64,000 nt of DNA from Lewinella sp. IMCC34191 (GTDB lineage Bacteria; Bacteroidota; Bacteroidia; Chitinophagales; Saprospiraceae): the NCBI RefSeq assembly GCF_003390935.1, contig NZ_QNQZ01000001.1, forward strand, positions 1,054,001-1,118,000, in the 5' to 3' direction. Below, in pieces: positions 43,262 to 52,015 of the stretch (its first letter is position 1; every line of letters begins with the position of its first letter). A model generated the notes under the pieces. It was not told the DNA's origin, ran no database searches, and was given only the letters and a program-made list of their open reading frames with translations. Both the position numbers and the translations under genes were made by a program.

Positions 43262-44587
43262 ATGCGAAATTTTATGCTTAGTGCACTCGTTGCCATTTTT
43301 GCCGTTTCGGCTGCCTTCGCGCAGTCCGGCGAGGATGCGCTAAAGAATGCCTCCAAATCATACAGCAAGTACAGTTCCTCCAACGACGTTATGGAACTTC
43401 AGTCCGCCGTCGACAATATCTCCGTGGCCCTGGAAGACAGCCAGGTACAAAGCGACTACGAGGCTTACCTCGAAGCCGGTAATATCTATGCGGCTGCCGT
43501 AAACGAATACGTCAAACAACGCTCCATCAGCGCGGGTGAAACCGTCGAACCGATGGTCGCAGGTGCCGCTTCCAAAGCCGCCGAAGCTTACATGAAGGCT
43601 TATAACCTTTCTGAAAAGCGTCGCGGTCAGAAAGATGCGCTCGAGGGATTGGAAAATCTGCAGGCCAATATCTCCAACGAGGGCATCTACGCCATTCAGG
43701 ATCAGAAGTACGCCGACAGCTACAAAGCCTTTAATACCAGCGTCAGTGTCCACGATTTCCTTACGGAAAACGATGGCGACAGTGCGATGGAAGGCAACGA
43801 TGAAAAGCTGAACGAAGAGCGCTACTACGCCGCCCTGTCCGCCGTTCTGGCCGAAGACTTTGCTGCCGCCGAGCCGCTATTCATCTCGCTTTACGAGTCG
43901 AACTACGACGACGCGAGTATCTACGACGGCCTTTTCAAGGTCTACAGCGGTAAAGACGACATGGAAACCGCCGGTAAGTACCTGCAGGAAGGTCGCGAAA
44001 AGTACCCGGACAATACCCAGCTGCTTTTCTCCGAGATCAACTACTACCTTGCTGAGGGTCGTCTTGACGAACTGACCGATAAACTGCAGCAAGCCATCGA
44101 TGCCGAGCCCGAGAACGTTAGCCTCTACGCAACGCTGGGTCAGGTGTACGAGCAGCTTTACAACAAGCAGCGCGAAACCAATCCCGAATCCGCAACGGAA
44201 TACTTCGAGAAAGCCAAGACGAATTACGAAAAAGGGCTGGAAGTTGCCCCCGAAGAAGCTTCGCTGATCTACAGCCTCGGTGCTCTTTACTTTAACCGAG
44301 CCGCTAAGATGACCGAGCAACTGGTCGAACTGAGCAACGACCTCAGCAAGGAAGGTCAGGCCAAGTACGAAGCGCTGGAAGCGGAGATCAACAGTGAGTT
44401 TGACCAGGCTTTCCCTTACTTCCAGAAAGCCGAACAAACCGATCCGAGCAATCGTAACACCCTGATCGCGCTTAAAGAGATTTTTGCCCGTCGCGATGAT
44501 TTCGAGGCTTCTTCTGAAATGAAAGCCCGCTTAGACCGGCTGGAAAATGGCGAAACCATCGAAACGTCCTACTTCGAAGGACAGTAA
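43262..44587 (+). CDS. Exported TPR repeat protein
   Basis: A 441-residue secreted or periplasmic protein with a signal peptide (MRNFMLSALVAIFAVSAAFAQ) and many TPR-like helical hairpins, for example EERYYAALSAVLAEDFAAAEPLF, AGKYLQEGREKYPDNTQLLF, AIDAEPENVSLYATLGQVYE and NYEKGLEVAPEEASLIYSLG. The sequence is acidic and lysine/glutamate rich. TPR proteins scaffold other proteins; the partner is unknown. ATG at 43262 is chosen because it gives the signal peptide; the frame is open to 43166. It has its own strong terminator. Confidence 0.82.
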   Translation: MRNFMLSALVAIFAVSAAFAQSGEDALKNASKSYSKYSSSNDVMELQSAVDNISVALEDSQVQSDYEAYLEAGNIYAAAVNEYVKQRSISAGETVEPMVAGAASKAAEAYMKAYNLSEKRRGQKDALEGLENLQANISNEGIYAIQDQKYADSYKAFNTSVSVHDFLTENDGDSAMEGNDEKLNEERYYAALSAVLAEDFAAAEPLFISLYESNYDDASIYDGLFKVYSGKDDMETAGKYLQEGREKYPDNTQLLFSEINYYLAEGRLDELTDKLQQAIDAEPENVSLYATLGQVYEQLYNKQRETNPESATEYFEKAKTNYEKGLEVAPEEASLIYSLGALYFNRAAKMTEQLVELSNDLSKEGQAKYEALEAEINSEFDQAFPYFQKAEQTDPSNRNTLIALKEIFARRDDFEASSEMKARLDRLENGETIETSYFEGQ

Positions 44588-44611
44588 ATCCCGAACGGAT
44601 TGCCGATAAAT

Positions 44612-44646
44612 GGAAAGGCCCCACCGAGTTTCGGTGGGGCCTTTCC
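44612..44646. terminator. Bidirectional hairpin terminator
   Basis: A perfect 16-base-pair inverted repeat (GGAAAGGCCCCACCGA, three-base loop GTT, TCGGTGGGGCCTTTCC) lies between the TPR gene (plus) and the radical SAM gene (minus, stop at 44665). It should end transcription from both sides, though the T tails are short. Confidence 0.75.
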
Positions 44647-44664
44647 TATTCGAGGGATACCTGA

Positions 44665-45924
44665 TCAGCCAAATAGGGCGAGCTGACCTGAATCGACCGC
44701 GTGGCGCCCCGATTTCGCGGCACCAAAAATGACCTGTTGGCGAATCGTTTGGGGATCGAAATTAAGCGTGCGGAAATCCTTATCCGCGCAGAGAACAAAG
44801 TATTGCGCTCGCTTCCAGACGACGCCGATCTTTTGCAGGTGCTCCCGGCGCAGCGGACGGAAGCGGCGCGAGGCTACGATTTTGCGAGCCGACTTGACAC
44901 CCACCCCGGGAATGCGTAGAATCATCTCGTACGGAGCTTTATTTACGTCCACCGGAAACATAGCCGGGTTCCGCAGCGCGTAGGCAAGCTTTGGATCAAG
45001 ATCAGGATCGAGATTGGGTTGCTGATCGTCAACAATCTCATCCGCCCGAAAGCCGTAGAAGCGCATCAGCCAATCGGCCTGATAGAGTCGATTTTCCCGC
45101 CTCAGCGGCGGAGCGGCCAGCGTGGGGAGGCGGGCATCGTTACTGATGGGTACGTAACCGCTATAGTATACACGTTTGAGTTCCTGATCGCGATAAAGCG
45201 TAGCGGCCAGGGTAAGGATATCCTTATCCGACTCCGGGCTGGCACCAATCACCATTTGCGTGGATTGACCGGCCGGGGCGAAGTTCGGCGTCTTCATCAA
45301 CGAGCGCTTTTCTTCCCGGTATCCGGTGATCGACTCTTTCAGGTGATTCATCGGTTGGTACACCTCGGCATAATTCTTCTCCGGCGCAACTTTCTTAAGG
45401 CTTACCTCACTTGGCATTTCCAGATTGACGCTTAGCCGATCCGCGTACAGTCCCGCCTCGTGAATGAGTTCATCACTGGCTCCAGGAATAGCCTTTAGAT
45501 GGATGTAGCCATTGAATTTGTGCTCGGTTCGCAACGTCTTGGCGATGCGAACGAGTCGCTCCATCGTGTAGTCGGCACTTTTGAAGATGCCCGACGATAG
45601 GAAAAGACCTTCGATGTAGTTGCGGCGATAAAAATTCAGGGTCAGGTCAACGACCTCCTCCACGGTGAAAGCGGCCCGCTTGACGTCGTTGCTCCGCCGA
45701 CTGACACAGTAGGCGCAGTCAAATATGCAGTGATTGGTCAGCAGGATTTTAAGCAGGGAAACACAGCGACCGTCCTGGGTATAGGTATGACAGATCCCCA
45801 TGCCCGTCGCATTACCGAGGCCGTCCACGGTGTTTTTGCGTTTGCTTCCACTGCTACTGCAGGATACATCATACTTCGCGGCATCGGCGAGTATGGACAG
45901 CTTTTCGGCGGTGCGCTCATTCAT
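44665..45924 (-). CDS. Radical SAM protein, putative DNA modification/repair type
   Basis: A 419-residue radical SAM protein of the type known as 'putative DNA modification/repair radical SAM protein', usually encoded beside a uracil-DNA-glycosylase-like protein. The 4Fe-4S motif C-x3-C-x2-C is in LLTNHCIFDCAYCVSRRSND, and a helix-hairpin-helix DNA-binding motif (ILRIPGVGVKSARKIVASRR) is near the C-terminus. The start MNERTAEKLSILADAAKYDV is the family's N-terminus, so ATG at 45924 is chosen over the open frame to 46125. The usual glycosylase partner is not adjacent. A perfect palindrome and a second inverted repeat lie just upstream, suggesting control by a repressor. Confidence 0.85.
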   Translation of the reverse strand: MNERTAEKLSILADAAKYDVSCSSSGSKRKNTVDGLGNATGMGICHTYTQDGRCVSLLKILLTNHCIFDCAYCVSRRSNDVKRAAFTVEEVVDLTLNFYRRNYIEGLFLSSGIFKSADYTMERLVRIAKTLRTEHKFNGYIHLKAIPGASDELIHEAGLYADRLSVNLEMPSEVSLKKVAPEKNYAEVYQPMNHLKESITGYREEKRSLMKTPNFAPAGQSTQMVIGASPESDKDILTLAATLYRDQELKRVYYSGYVPISNDARLPTLAAPPLRRENRLYQADWLMRFYGFRADEIVDDQQPNLDPDLDPKLAYALRNPAMFPVDVNKAPYEMILRIPGVGVKSARKIVASRRFRPLRREHLQKIGVVWKRAQYFVLCADKDFRTLNFDPQTIRQQVIFGAAKSGRHAVDSGQLALFG

Positions 45925-45940
45925 AGGGCAGGAGTGAATA

Positions 45941-45994
45941 CACAAAATACAACTTTGTGCATCATTAAAATGCCATCCAACAACAATTGTTGTT
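45941..45994. promoter_or_regulatory. Palindromic operator candidate upstream of the radical SAM gene
   Basis: Two inverted repeats sit in the 70 bases before the ATG at 45924. The 16-base perfect palindrome AACAACAATTGTTGTT is at 45979-45994, and CACAAA-7-TTTGTG is at 45941-45959, 16 bases upstream of the start. A minus-strand TATTTTG near 45943-45949 resembles a short -7 box inside the second repeat. A dimeric repressor binding here would block transcription. No binding protein can be named. Confidence 0.4.
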
Positions 45995-46249
45995 ATTTCT
46001 CCATCTTTTGGGCTTCCCAGTTGAAAACCTTGACGGATTGGGCTATTTCTTGTAGAGACAATTGATTTGAGAAGGCGGTGAAAGTGACATTTTCGGCCAC
46101 TACGGTTCAATGACTTACAGAACAATAAACCATATTATTTAATACAATCGGTTTAAATATTGATTTGGGTCCTTAAACTGAATTTTATTCTGACCACCCC
46201 CACACCCCCCTGGGACTAAGTGTCAAAGTGACAATAACATAGCCACGAT
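45995..46249. other. A+T-rich intergenic stretch without a gene
   Basis: Together with the flanking operator and candidate RNA this makes a 513-base gap between the radical SAM and FGE-like genes. It is clearly more A+T-rich than the surroundings (for example near 46120-46190), with a C-rich run at 46195-46212. I see no protein frame, tRNA or repeat in it. Promoters for the radical SAM gene and for the candidate RNA could lie here. Confidence 0.5.
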
Positions 46250-46439
46250 AAGTCGACTGGTCTGGCATAGGGTGCCCGCCCTATAATTGTACTGTCAACC
46301 GGAAATAGGGTGTACACGGAACGATTCGGTAACCAAGTGACCATCGTTCTTACCCCGGCCTCCGGTTCTCTAATGTGGCATGATCGACTTTAAGCTTTAT
46401 ATGAAGCGGTTCTCCGAATAGGGAACCGCTTCTTTTTTT
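46250..46439 (+). ncRNA. Candidate structured small RNA ending in a strong terminator
   Basis: The plus strand has a terminator at 46403-46439 but no plus-strand protein gene upstream for over 1.6 kb, so something non-coding probably ends there. The stretch before it folds. AAGTCGA (46250-46256) can pair with TCGACTT (46384-46390) as a closing stem. Inside are ATAGGG/CCCTAT (46267-46284) and GAACGAT...ATCGTTC (46319-46349) with an inner GGT/ACC. A transcript of about 190 bases is suggested. It does not show the signatures I know for RNase P, SRP RNA or tmRNA. The 5' end is a guess. Confidence 0.35.
46403..46439 (+). terminator. Strong intrinsic terminator on the plus strand
   Basis: GAAGCGGTTC and GAACCGCTTC form a ten-pair stem, extendable to 12, with a CGAATA-type loop, followed by seven T. 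The T run is on the plus strand only. The minus-strand FGE-like gene ends at 46438, within the T run, so the hairpin could also protect that mRNA's 3' end. Confidence 0.8.
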
Positions 46440-47253
46440 AGCTGGCCACGCACCGAAAGCCTAAATGATTTAGCCCACTGTCGGGGGCGGTAAACTGACG
46501 CTGTTGCAGATTGAAGCCCGTGCAGTAACTGGTACTGCACAGAAAAGATCCGCCTTTTATAATTTGTTCATTCGTCGATGGGCGCACCGATACTGTCCAT
46601 TCCCATACATTCCCGCTGATGTCGTACAGTTGGTTGGCCGTCGGGGGATAGCTCTTCACCGGGGCGACTCCCGCAAAACCGTCCAAAACTTCATTTTTGA
46701 ACGGGAAAGGCCCCTGCCACCAATTGCCGAGATACTCCCCGTCGGGAATAATTTCGCCACCCCAGGGATATTCCCGTTGTGGATCTCCCTGGCCGGCGGC
46801 GTACATCCATTCCGCTTCCGTGGGCAAACGTTTTCCCGCCCAATTAGCGTACGCCTCGGCATCGCGCAGGCTTACCTGGGTAACGGGCTCCTCGGGTGAA
46901 GCCTCAATTCCTTCCGGTCCTTGCGGGTATTGCCAGTTGGCTCCATTGACGGGTATCCAGTCTAATTGGGTCATAGAAAAAACCCCCGACCAGCCAAAGC
47001 TGTCGGCTTCCGTTTGGTAGCCGGTAGCCTCGATAAATTCCCTGAATTGTGCGGTGGTCACCTCGGTCTGGTCCATCCAGTAGCCGCCTTGCGGATGATT
47101 AATCCACACCATACCTGCCCGTGGTGCGGTAGGCTGATTGGATATGGCCGCAACGGGCTCGGAGCCGGCCGCCCTGGACTCGCTCGTGTCGTCACCGCAG
47201 TGCAGTAAAAGAAGACCAACGAGCGCCAGTAAAGGAATTTTAAGGATCGACAT
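46438..47253 (-). CDS. Formylglycine-generating enzyme-like lipoprotein
   Basis: A 271-residue lipoprotein of the SUMF1/FGE-sulfatase family. The lipobox is LLLLHC, with cysteine at residue 20. The fold blocks are MVWINHPQGGYWMDQTEVTT, RLPTEAEWMYAAGQG, YDISGNVWEWT and GFRCVAS. Unlike many SUMF1-like domains in the phylum (GldK, EgtB and similar), it keeps the paired active-site cysteines in GGSFLCSTSYCTGF, the copper site of true FGE. It could therefore convert a sulfatase cysteine to formylglycine, although no sulfatase is in this window and a lipoprotein location would be unusual. It stands alone, with an intrinsic hairpin at its end. Confidence 0.85.
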   Translation of the reverse strand: MSILKIPLLALVGLLLLHCGDDTSESRAAGSEPVAAISNQPTAPRAGMVWINHPQGGYWMDQTEVTTAQFREFIEATGYQTEADSFGWSGVFSMTQLDWIPVNGANWQYPQGPEGIEASPEEPVTQVSLRDAEAYANWAGKRLPTEAEWMYAAGQGDPQREYPWGGEIIPDGEYLGNWWQGPFPFKNEVLDGFAGVAPVKSYPPTANQLYDISGNVWEWTVSVRPSTNEQIIKGGSFLCSTSYCTGFNLQQRQFTAPDSGLNHLGFRCVAS

Positions 47254-47294
47254 GTTCAGAATAAGCGATATTCGCCGCTAAAGTTATAAGACGT

Positions 47295-48278
47295 ATGATA
47301 AGGTTACCCGCGGAATGGGAAAACCAGCAGGCCGTTCTATTTTCATTCCCCCGGCGGGACGGGGACTGGGGAACTGTACTGAACGCCGCATCAGAAGCCA
47401 TGATGGGGGCCGCCCGGCAGGTATCCCAAGTGTGTCCGGTGATTATGGTGGTCGGTGACCGCGATCACTACCAACACTACGCGGGCGATTTCGCGGGCCA
47501 GGTATTATATGAACCGACCGATGACAGCTGGATCCGGGATTCCGGCCCCATAACCGTGATGACGCCTACCCCTACCCTGCTGGACTTCACCTTCAATGGA
47601 TGGGGTGGGAAATTCTCAGCCGAACAAGATGATCAACTTCCAGCCGCAATTCACCGCGCCCTGTACCCGGAAGCCGACTACGCCAAGGAAGACATCGTAT
47701 TAGAAGGCGGCGCCATTGAAACGGACGGTCGCGGAACTTTTCTAACCACCAGCCGCTGTCTGCTGTCCGAAGGGCGAAACGACTTTCAAACCAAGGAGGA
47801 GGCCGAGAATATCTTGCGAGAAAAGTTGGGAGCGACCCGAATCATCTGGCTCGATCACGGTGAGCTTATCGGCGACGATACCGATGCCCACATCGATACG
47901 GTGGCCCGGTTCCTGGATGAGCAGACCATAGCCTACGTGGGCCCTCCGGCTCCGGATGATCCACACTACGCTGATTTTGTCGCTATGCGGGAAGAACTAC
48001 AAACTCGTGCTACGGGCTATAACCTGGTCGAACTTCCTTGGGCAACCGCCGTAACCTCTGAAGTTGACGGTCATCGACTGCCTGTATCGTACGCCAATTT
48101 TCTCATTAGTAACGGCTCGCTCTTTCTTCCCGTATACGGGACAGATAGTGACGAGCTTGCCCTACGCTTACTCACTCAGGAGACCGATTACCGGGTTGTA
48201 GCGGTGCAGTCGCGTCCGTTCGTGGAACAACACGGGGCGCTACACTGTCTCACTATGCAGATACCCGCCTGGTCATAA
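47295..48278 (+). CDS. aguA: Agmatine deiminase
   Basis: This peptidyl-arginine-deiminase-fold enzyme converts agmatine to N-carbamoylputrescine and ammonia in polyamine synthesis. The 327-residue protein has the substrate and catalytic blocks DDSWIRDSGPI, FNGWGGKF, LEGGAIETDGRGTFLTT, DDTDAHIDTVARF, and the catalytic cysteine in HGALHCLTMQIP. Length and order are normal for short bacterial agmatine deiminases. It is followed 10 bases later by the glycosylasparaginase gene, so the two and cutC form an operon. No carbamoylputrescine amidohydrolase is adjacent. Confidence 0.92.
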   Translation: MIRLPAEWENQQAVLFSFPRRDGDWGTVLNAASEAMMGAARQVSQVCPVIMVVGDRDHYQHYAGDFAGQVLYEPTDDSWIRDSGPITVMTPTPTLLDFTFNGWGGKFSAEQDDQLPAAIHRALYPEADYAKEDIVLEGGAIETDGRGTFLTTSRCLLSEGRNDFQTKEEAENILREKLGATRIIWLDHGELIGDDTDAHIDTVARFLDEQTIAYVGPPAPDDPHYADFVAMREELQTRATGYNLVELPWATAVTSEVDGHRLPVSYANFLISNGSLFLPVYGTDSDELALRLLTQETDYRVVAVQSRPFVEQHGALHCLTMQIPAWS

Positions 48279-48288
48279 CCCATCCCCT

Positions 48289-49284
48289 ATGAATCATCCG
48301 AGAGGTACCCGAAGACGTTTTCTCCAGCAGGTCCCCCTGTTGGCGGCCACTCCCCTACTCAATGCTAAGCTGGACTCCACGGCCATCCCCGCCGCCAGGT
48401 CGGGAGGACCGGTCGTCATTTCCACCTGGCGTCACGGACTATCCGCAAACGAGGAAGCCTGGAAAGTTCTCGCCGACGGCGGAAACGCCCTGGACGCCGC
48501 CGAGGCCGGCGTGCGTATCACGGAGAGTGACCCCGAGGTGCGGACCGTCGGACTGGGAGGATTTCCCGACCGGGATGGCATCGTGACGCTCGATGCGGCC
48601 ATCATGGACGGTAGTGGCGACTGTGGCAGCGTAGCCGCCCTGGAAGATATCATGCATCCCATTTCAGTCGCCCGCCGCGTCATGACGGAAACGCCGCACG
48701 TCATGTTAGTCGGCGCCGGGGCACGGCAGTTTGCTGTAGCGCAGGGTTTTGCTCCCACCGAACTCCTCACGGAAGCCAGCCGGCGCGATTATGAAAAGTG
48801 GCTGGAAGAGGATGGCTCCTACCGCCCCCCTATCAATGTAGAGAACCACGACACCATCGGATTACTTACGCTGGATAAGGATGGCAATATCGCCGCGGCC
48901 TGCACTACGAGTGGGGCGGCTTATAAATACCACGGTCGCGTGGGGGATTCGCCCATTATCGGGGCCGGACTCTACGCTGACAACGAGGTTGGAGCGGCCA
49001 CCGCAACGGGTTGGGGAGAAGCGGTCATTCGTGCCTGTGGCAGCTTCCTGGTCGTAGAATTGATGCGGCAGGGGCATGACCCGACGGAGGCGTGCAAACT
49101 TGCGGTCGAGCGGGTCATCGCCAAAAATCCCGATTGGAAAGACATTCAGGTCGGGTTTATCGCGCTACACAAAGACGGGCGCACCGGTGGATACTGCATT
49201 CACCCGGATTTTGATTATGCCGTTTATGACGGGGAGGGCAACCGGATGGTGCTTCCCGACAGCAAAGTGCCTCGGAATGAATAG
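48289..49284 (+). CDS. N4-(beta-N-acetylglucosaminyl)-L-asparaginase
   Basis: A 331-residue Ntn-hydrolase of the glycosylasparaginase family, which cleaves GlcNAc-asparagine from degraded glycoproteins. It has a twin-arginine-type signal (RGTRRRFLQQVPLLAATPLL), so it is probably periplasmic. Autocleavage should expose the catalytic threonine T189 in ENHDTIGLLTLD; the substrate blocks AACTTSGAAYKYHGRVGDS and GAGLYADNEVGA follow. It overlaps cutC by eight bases. Together with the aguA-cutC context no single pathway is obvious. Confidence 0.9.
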   Translation: MNHPRGTRRRFLQQVPLLAATPLLNAKLDSTAIPAARSGGPVVISTWRHGLSANEEAWKVLADGGNALDAAEAGVRITESDPEVRTVGLGGFPDRDGIVTLDAAIMDGSGDCGSVAALEDIMHPISVARRVMTETPHVMLVGAGARQFAVAQGFAPTELLTEASRRDYEKWLEEDGSYRPPINVENHDTIGLLTLDKDGNIAAACTTSGAAYKYHGRVGDSPIIGAGLYADNEVGAATATGWGEAVIRACGSFLVVELMRQGHDPTEACKLAVERVIAKNPDWKDIQVGFIALHKDGRTGGYCIHPDFDYAVYDGEGNRMVLPDSKVPRNE

Positions 49285-50047
49285 ACCCCTCTTTGAAGTT
49301 TGCCTGGAAGGAGTTGACGATGTAGAAGCAGCCTTAAAGGGCGGCGCCGATCGCGTCGAGCTCTGCGCCGCCCTGTACCAAGGCGGCCTCACACCGAGTT
49401 ACGGCACCATTGCCGCCACGGCCAGGCTTGCCATCGATGCCATGGTCATGATCCGGCCCCGGAGTGGGGATTTTCATTATTCTGACTGTGAGTTAGCCGT
49501 TATGGAAACGGATATTCAGGCGTGCCGCGAGCTGGGCGTCCACGGAGTCGTCATTGGCGTCCTCGATCGCAACGGGGAGCTTCCCGAGGAAAAACTTAAG
49601 GGACTGATTAAAGCAGCAGGCGAGCTCGAAGTCACCTTTCACCGCGCCTTTGACGTGTGCCGCGATCCAATACGGACGATGCACCGGCTCGCTGATTTGG
49701 GTGTGTCCCGAATCCTGACCTCCGGACAAGAAGCTACCGTGCCCCAGGGGATCAACCTGATCACCGAGCTTATCGCACAGGCACCGTCGGGAATGACGAT
49801 TATGCCTGGTTGCGGCATCACCCCCGACAACCTGGTAGAGGTGATCCGCAAAACCGGGGCCACCGAATTTCACGCAACCGCCTTCGAACGCGTTGAAAGC
49901 CCGATGGAGTACCGGAACGAGCGCGTCTATATGGGCGTACCCGGTTTGCCCGAATACGAGCGGGACCGAACCAGCGTCTCACTGGTCAAGCAATTTATGG
50001 CATTGGCCCACCGCGTACCCGATCAATCGAGCATCAGTAGGGCTTAG
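49277..50047 (+). CDS. cutC: CutC family protein
   Basis: A 256-residue TIM-barrel protein of the CutC copper homeostasis family, whose biochemical role is still debated. Typical blocks are FEVCLEGVDDVEAALKGGADRVELCAALYQGGLTPSYG, shown here in parts as VCLEGVDD and GADRVELCA, then MIRPRSGDFHYSD, VTFHRAFDVCRDP, RILTSGQEA and TIMPGCGITPDN. The start is ATG 49277 (MNRPLFEVCL), which overlaps the asparaginase stop; the frame extends far upstream but only as an antisense-free shadow of that gene. Confidence 0.9.
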   Translation: MNRPLFEVCLEGVDDVEAALKGGADRVELCAALYQGGLTPSYGTIAATARLAIDAMVMIRPRSGDFHYSDCELAVMETDIQACRELGVHGVVIGVLDRNGELPEEKLKGLIKAAGELEVTFHRAFDVCRDPIRTMHRLADLGVSRILTSGQEATVPQGINLITELIAQAPSGMTIMPGCGITPDNLVEVIRKTGATEFHATAFERVESPMEYRNERVYMGVPGLPEYERDRTSVSLVKQFMALAHRVPDQSSISRA

Positions 50048-50207
50048 TTATAAATTGTAGGGTACGGTCTCTCTTTAATGGGGTATCATTTGGCTTATCC
50101 GGCTGTCTATCAAATAAATTACCGGATCAGCAATCCAGAACGGTTCAGTACTGCGTAGCTGTGAACATAGTTCACTCTTCAGTTACCCACAAACGCAATA
50201 CTGGCTC

Positions 50208-51953
50208 ATGCTACAACTTTTACTTAGAGGCTTGGGGACGATCGTCCTTTTACTGGCCTGCCTGCCGCCCCTGGCGGCCTCCTCCCACCGGGAAGCTCCC
50301 CTGATCGCGGACGATCCGCTCGCCGATAATACGGACGTTTACGCCTTCGTAAGCCCCGATGACCCATCAACGGTGACCGTTATCGCCAATTACATCCCGA
50401 TGCAGCTTCCGCAGGGAGGACCTAACTACTACACCTTTGGGGAAGACATCCGCTACGAGATTCACATCGACAACGATGCCGCGGTACCGGGAGACGAGAT
50501 CACCTACCGTTTCACCTTCGACCGGATGAACGAGGATCCGACTACCTTCTTCAATATTCGCTTAGGCGCGGAAAACATCAAAGCTACCTATACCCTCGAA
50601 CGGAGTATGGACGGTGGTATGAACTTCGACACCATTCTCCGCAATGGAATCTGTCCGGCCTACAATATCGGGCCACGCTCCATTTCGAGTGTAGTTGGCC
50701 TGGACAGCACCTACCTGGAGGTATGGGAAAACGCCATTGCCCAGACTTCCACGGGTGAGACAGCATTTGCCGGTCCGGCAGACGATCCTTTCTTCGTCGA
50801 TCTCGGTGGCATCTTCGACCTTGGAGACAGCCCACGCCAAGGCGAGGATATGCAGAGCCGCGACGGTCTGGCCCAGTTCAACGTACACACGCTGGCCCTG
50901 AAGATTCCGGTCAACACGCTGAAGAAGTCCGGCGCGGCTTCCGCTCCGAGCACCATTCTCGATCCTGATTACGTCATCGGCGTTTGGGCCTCGGCCAGCC
51001 GCCCGGCCATGCGTACGCTGGTTGCTGGAGACACGATCGTGGATAGCGGTGACTACGTCCAGGTTAGCCGTCTGGGTATGCCGCTAACCAACGAAGCGGT
51101 CATTCCCATTGGCATGAAGGACTATTGGAATGCCACCACGCCCTACATGGAACTTGCCGATACGGTTCTGGATAAGTACTTCTTCAACCCCGAGCTGGCA
51201 TTGTATATGGATACGGCCAACTTCGCCTCCGCCGTTCCGGCCTTCGCCCCGCTGCGGATCCAGGAAAACAGCCTGGGTGCCTACGACTTTACCAACGGAG
51301 CCGACGGACTATTCGGACTTAAAGGAAACGAGGCGCTTGACGGTACGGCGCTGGCCGAAAATCAGTTCGGCGCACTGCTGCTGCCCGGAGCCGGCATGCC
51401 GCGCTCGGTCGACCTGTGGCCGATCTTTCACACCGGCGTACCCAATCTGGCCCCCTACCAGCTTGCCACCGGCAAAGGGGGTAATCCTTTAGCCACGGGT
51501 AAGCCCTTCATCAATAACTTCCTGCCGAACGGTGGTGATATGCTGCGCCTGAATATGGCCGTGCCCCCGACGCCCCGAAACAGTGAGAGCTTCAGCTCGC
51601 TGGGTCTTGTCCAGGCAGCCGTCCTGGGCCTTACCGACCCGGCTTTCGCCGGCAATGCTGATCTGGAATTTATTCCTAACATGGATGGCTTCCCCAACGG
51701 GCGCCGACTAGAAGACGATGTTACCCGCATTGAATTGCAGGCCGTATCCGGTGTCGTCCTGGCCGCCATCGGGCTGTGGTACGACGATTACGATCCCGCC
51801 ATGGACGACAGTCCGGTCACGGACGGCTTGCTAAGCGTACTCGGTTACACCACCGAGGTCGAGGCAAACGATGTCCCCTTCCGTGACGCTTTCCCCTACG
51901 TAGCCATGCCCTGGCGCGGTACGGAGGTCAACCACACCAACTTCACCGAGTAG
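50208..51953 (+). CDS. Exported DUF4331 protein, copy 1
   Basis: A 581-residue secreted protein with a signal peptide (cleaved near LPPLAA, before SSHREAPLI) and a full DUF4331 domain. The domain starts with the marker SSHREAPLIADDPLADNTDVY. DUF4331 proteins are widespread and not characterised; several are exported or spore/surface proteins. It ends shortly after the domain (WRGTEVNHTNFTE) and lacks a T9SS sorting domain, unlike its neighbour. It is 62 bases upstream of the second copy and clearly a paralogue of it, with long identical runs such as the LEDDVTRIELQAVSGVVLAA block. Confidence 0.88.
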   Translation: MLQLLLRGLGTIVLLLACLPPLAASSHREAPLIADDPLADNTDVYAFVSPDDPSTVTVIANYIPMQLPQGGPNYYTFGEDIRYEIHIDNDAAVPGDEITYRFTFDRMNEDPTTFFNIRLGAENIKATYTLERSMDGGMNFDTILRNGICPAYNIGPRSISSVVGLDSTYLEVWENAIAQTSTGETAFAGPADDPFFVDLGGIFDLGDSPRQGEDMQSRDGLAQFNVHTLALKIPVNTLKKSGAASAPSTILDPDYVIGVWASASRPAMRTLVAGDTIVDSGDYVQVSRLGMPLTNEAVIPIGMKDYWNATTPYMELADTVLDKYFFNPELALYMDTANFASAVPAFAPLRIQENSLGAYDFTNGADGLFGLKGNEALDGTALAENQFGALLLPGAGMPRSVDLWPIFHTGVPNLAPYQLATGKGGNPLATGKPFINNFLPNGGDMLRLNMAVPPTPRNSESFSSLGLVQAAVLGLTDPAFAGNADLEFIPNMDGFPNGRRLEDDVTRIELQAVSGVVLAAIGLWYDDYDPAMDDSPVTDGLLSVLGYTTEVEANDVPFRDAFPYVAMPWRGTEVNHTNFTE

Positions 51954-52015
51954 TCTCGGCCGGTATCCATTAAAAACCGCCGTGGCCCGCCGGTCATGGC
52001 TCATCATACATATTC

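Noticed and set aside
46126-46400. tRNA, tmRNA, RNase P or SRP RNA in the largest gap
   Set aside because: No cloverleaf or conserved sequence of these RNAs was seen, so only a generic small RNA is proposed.
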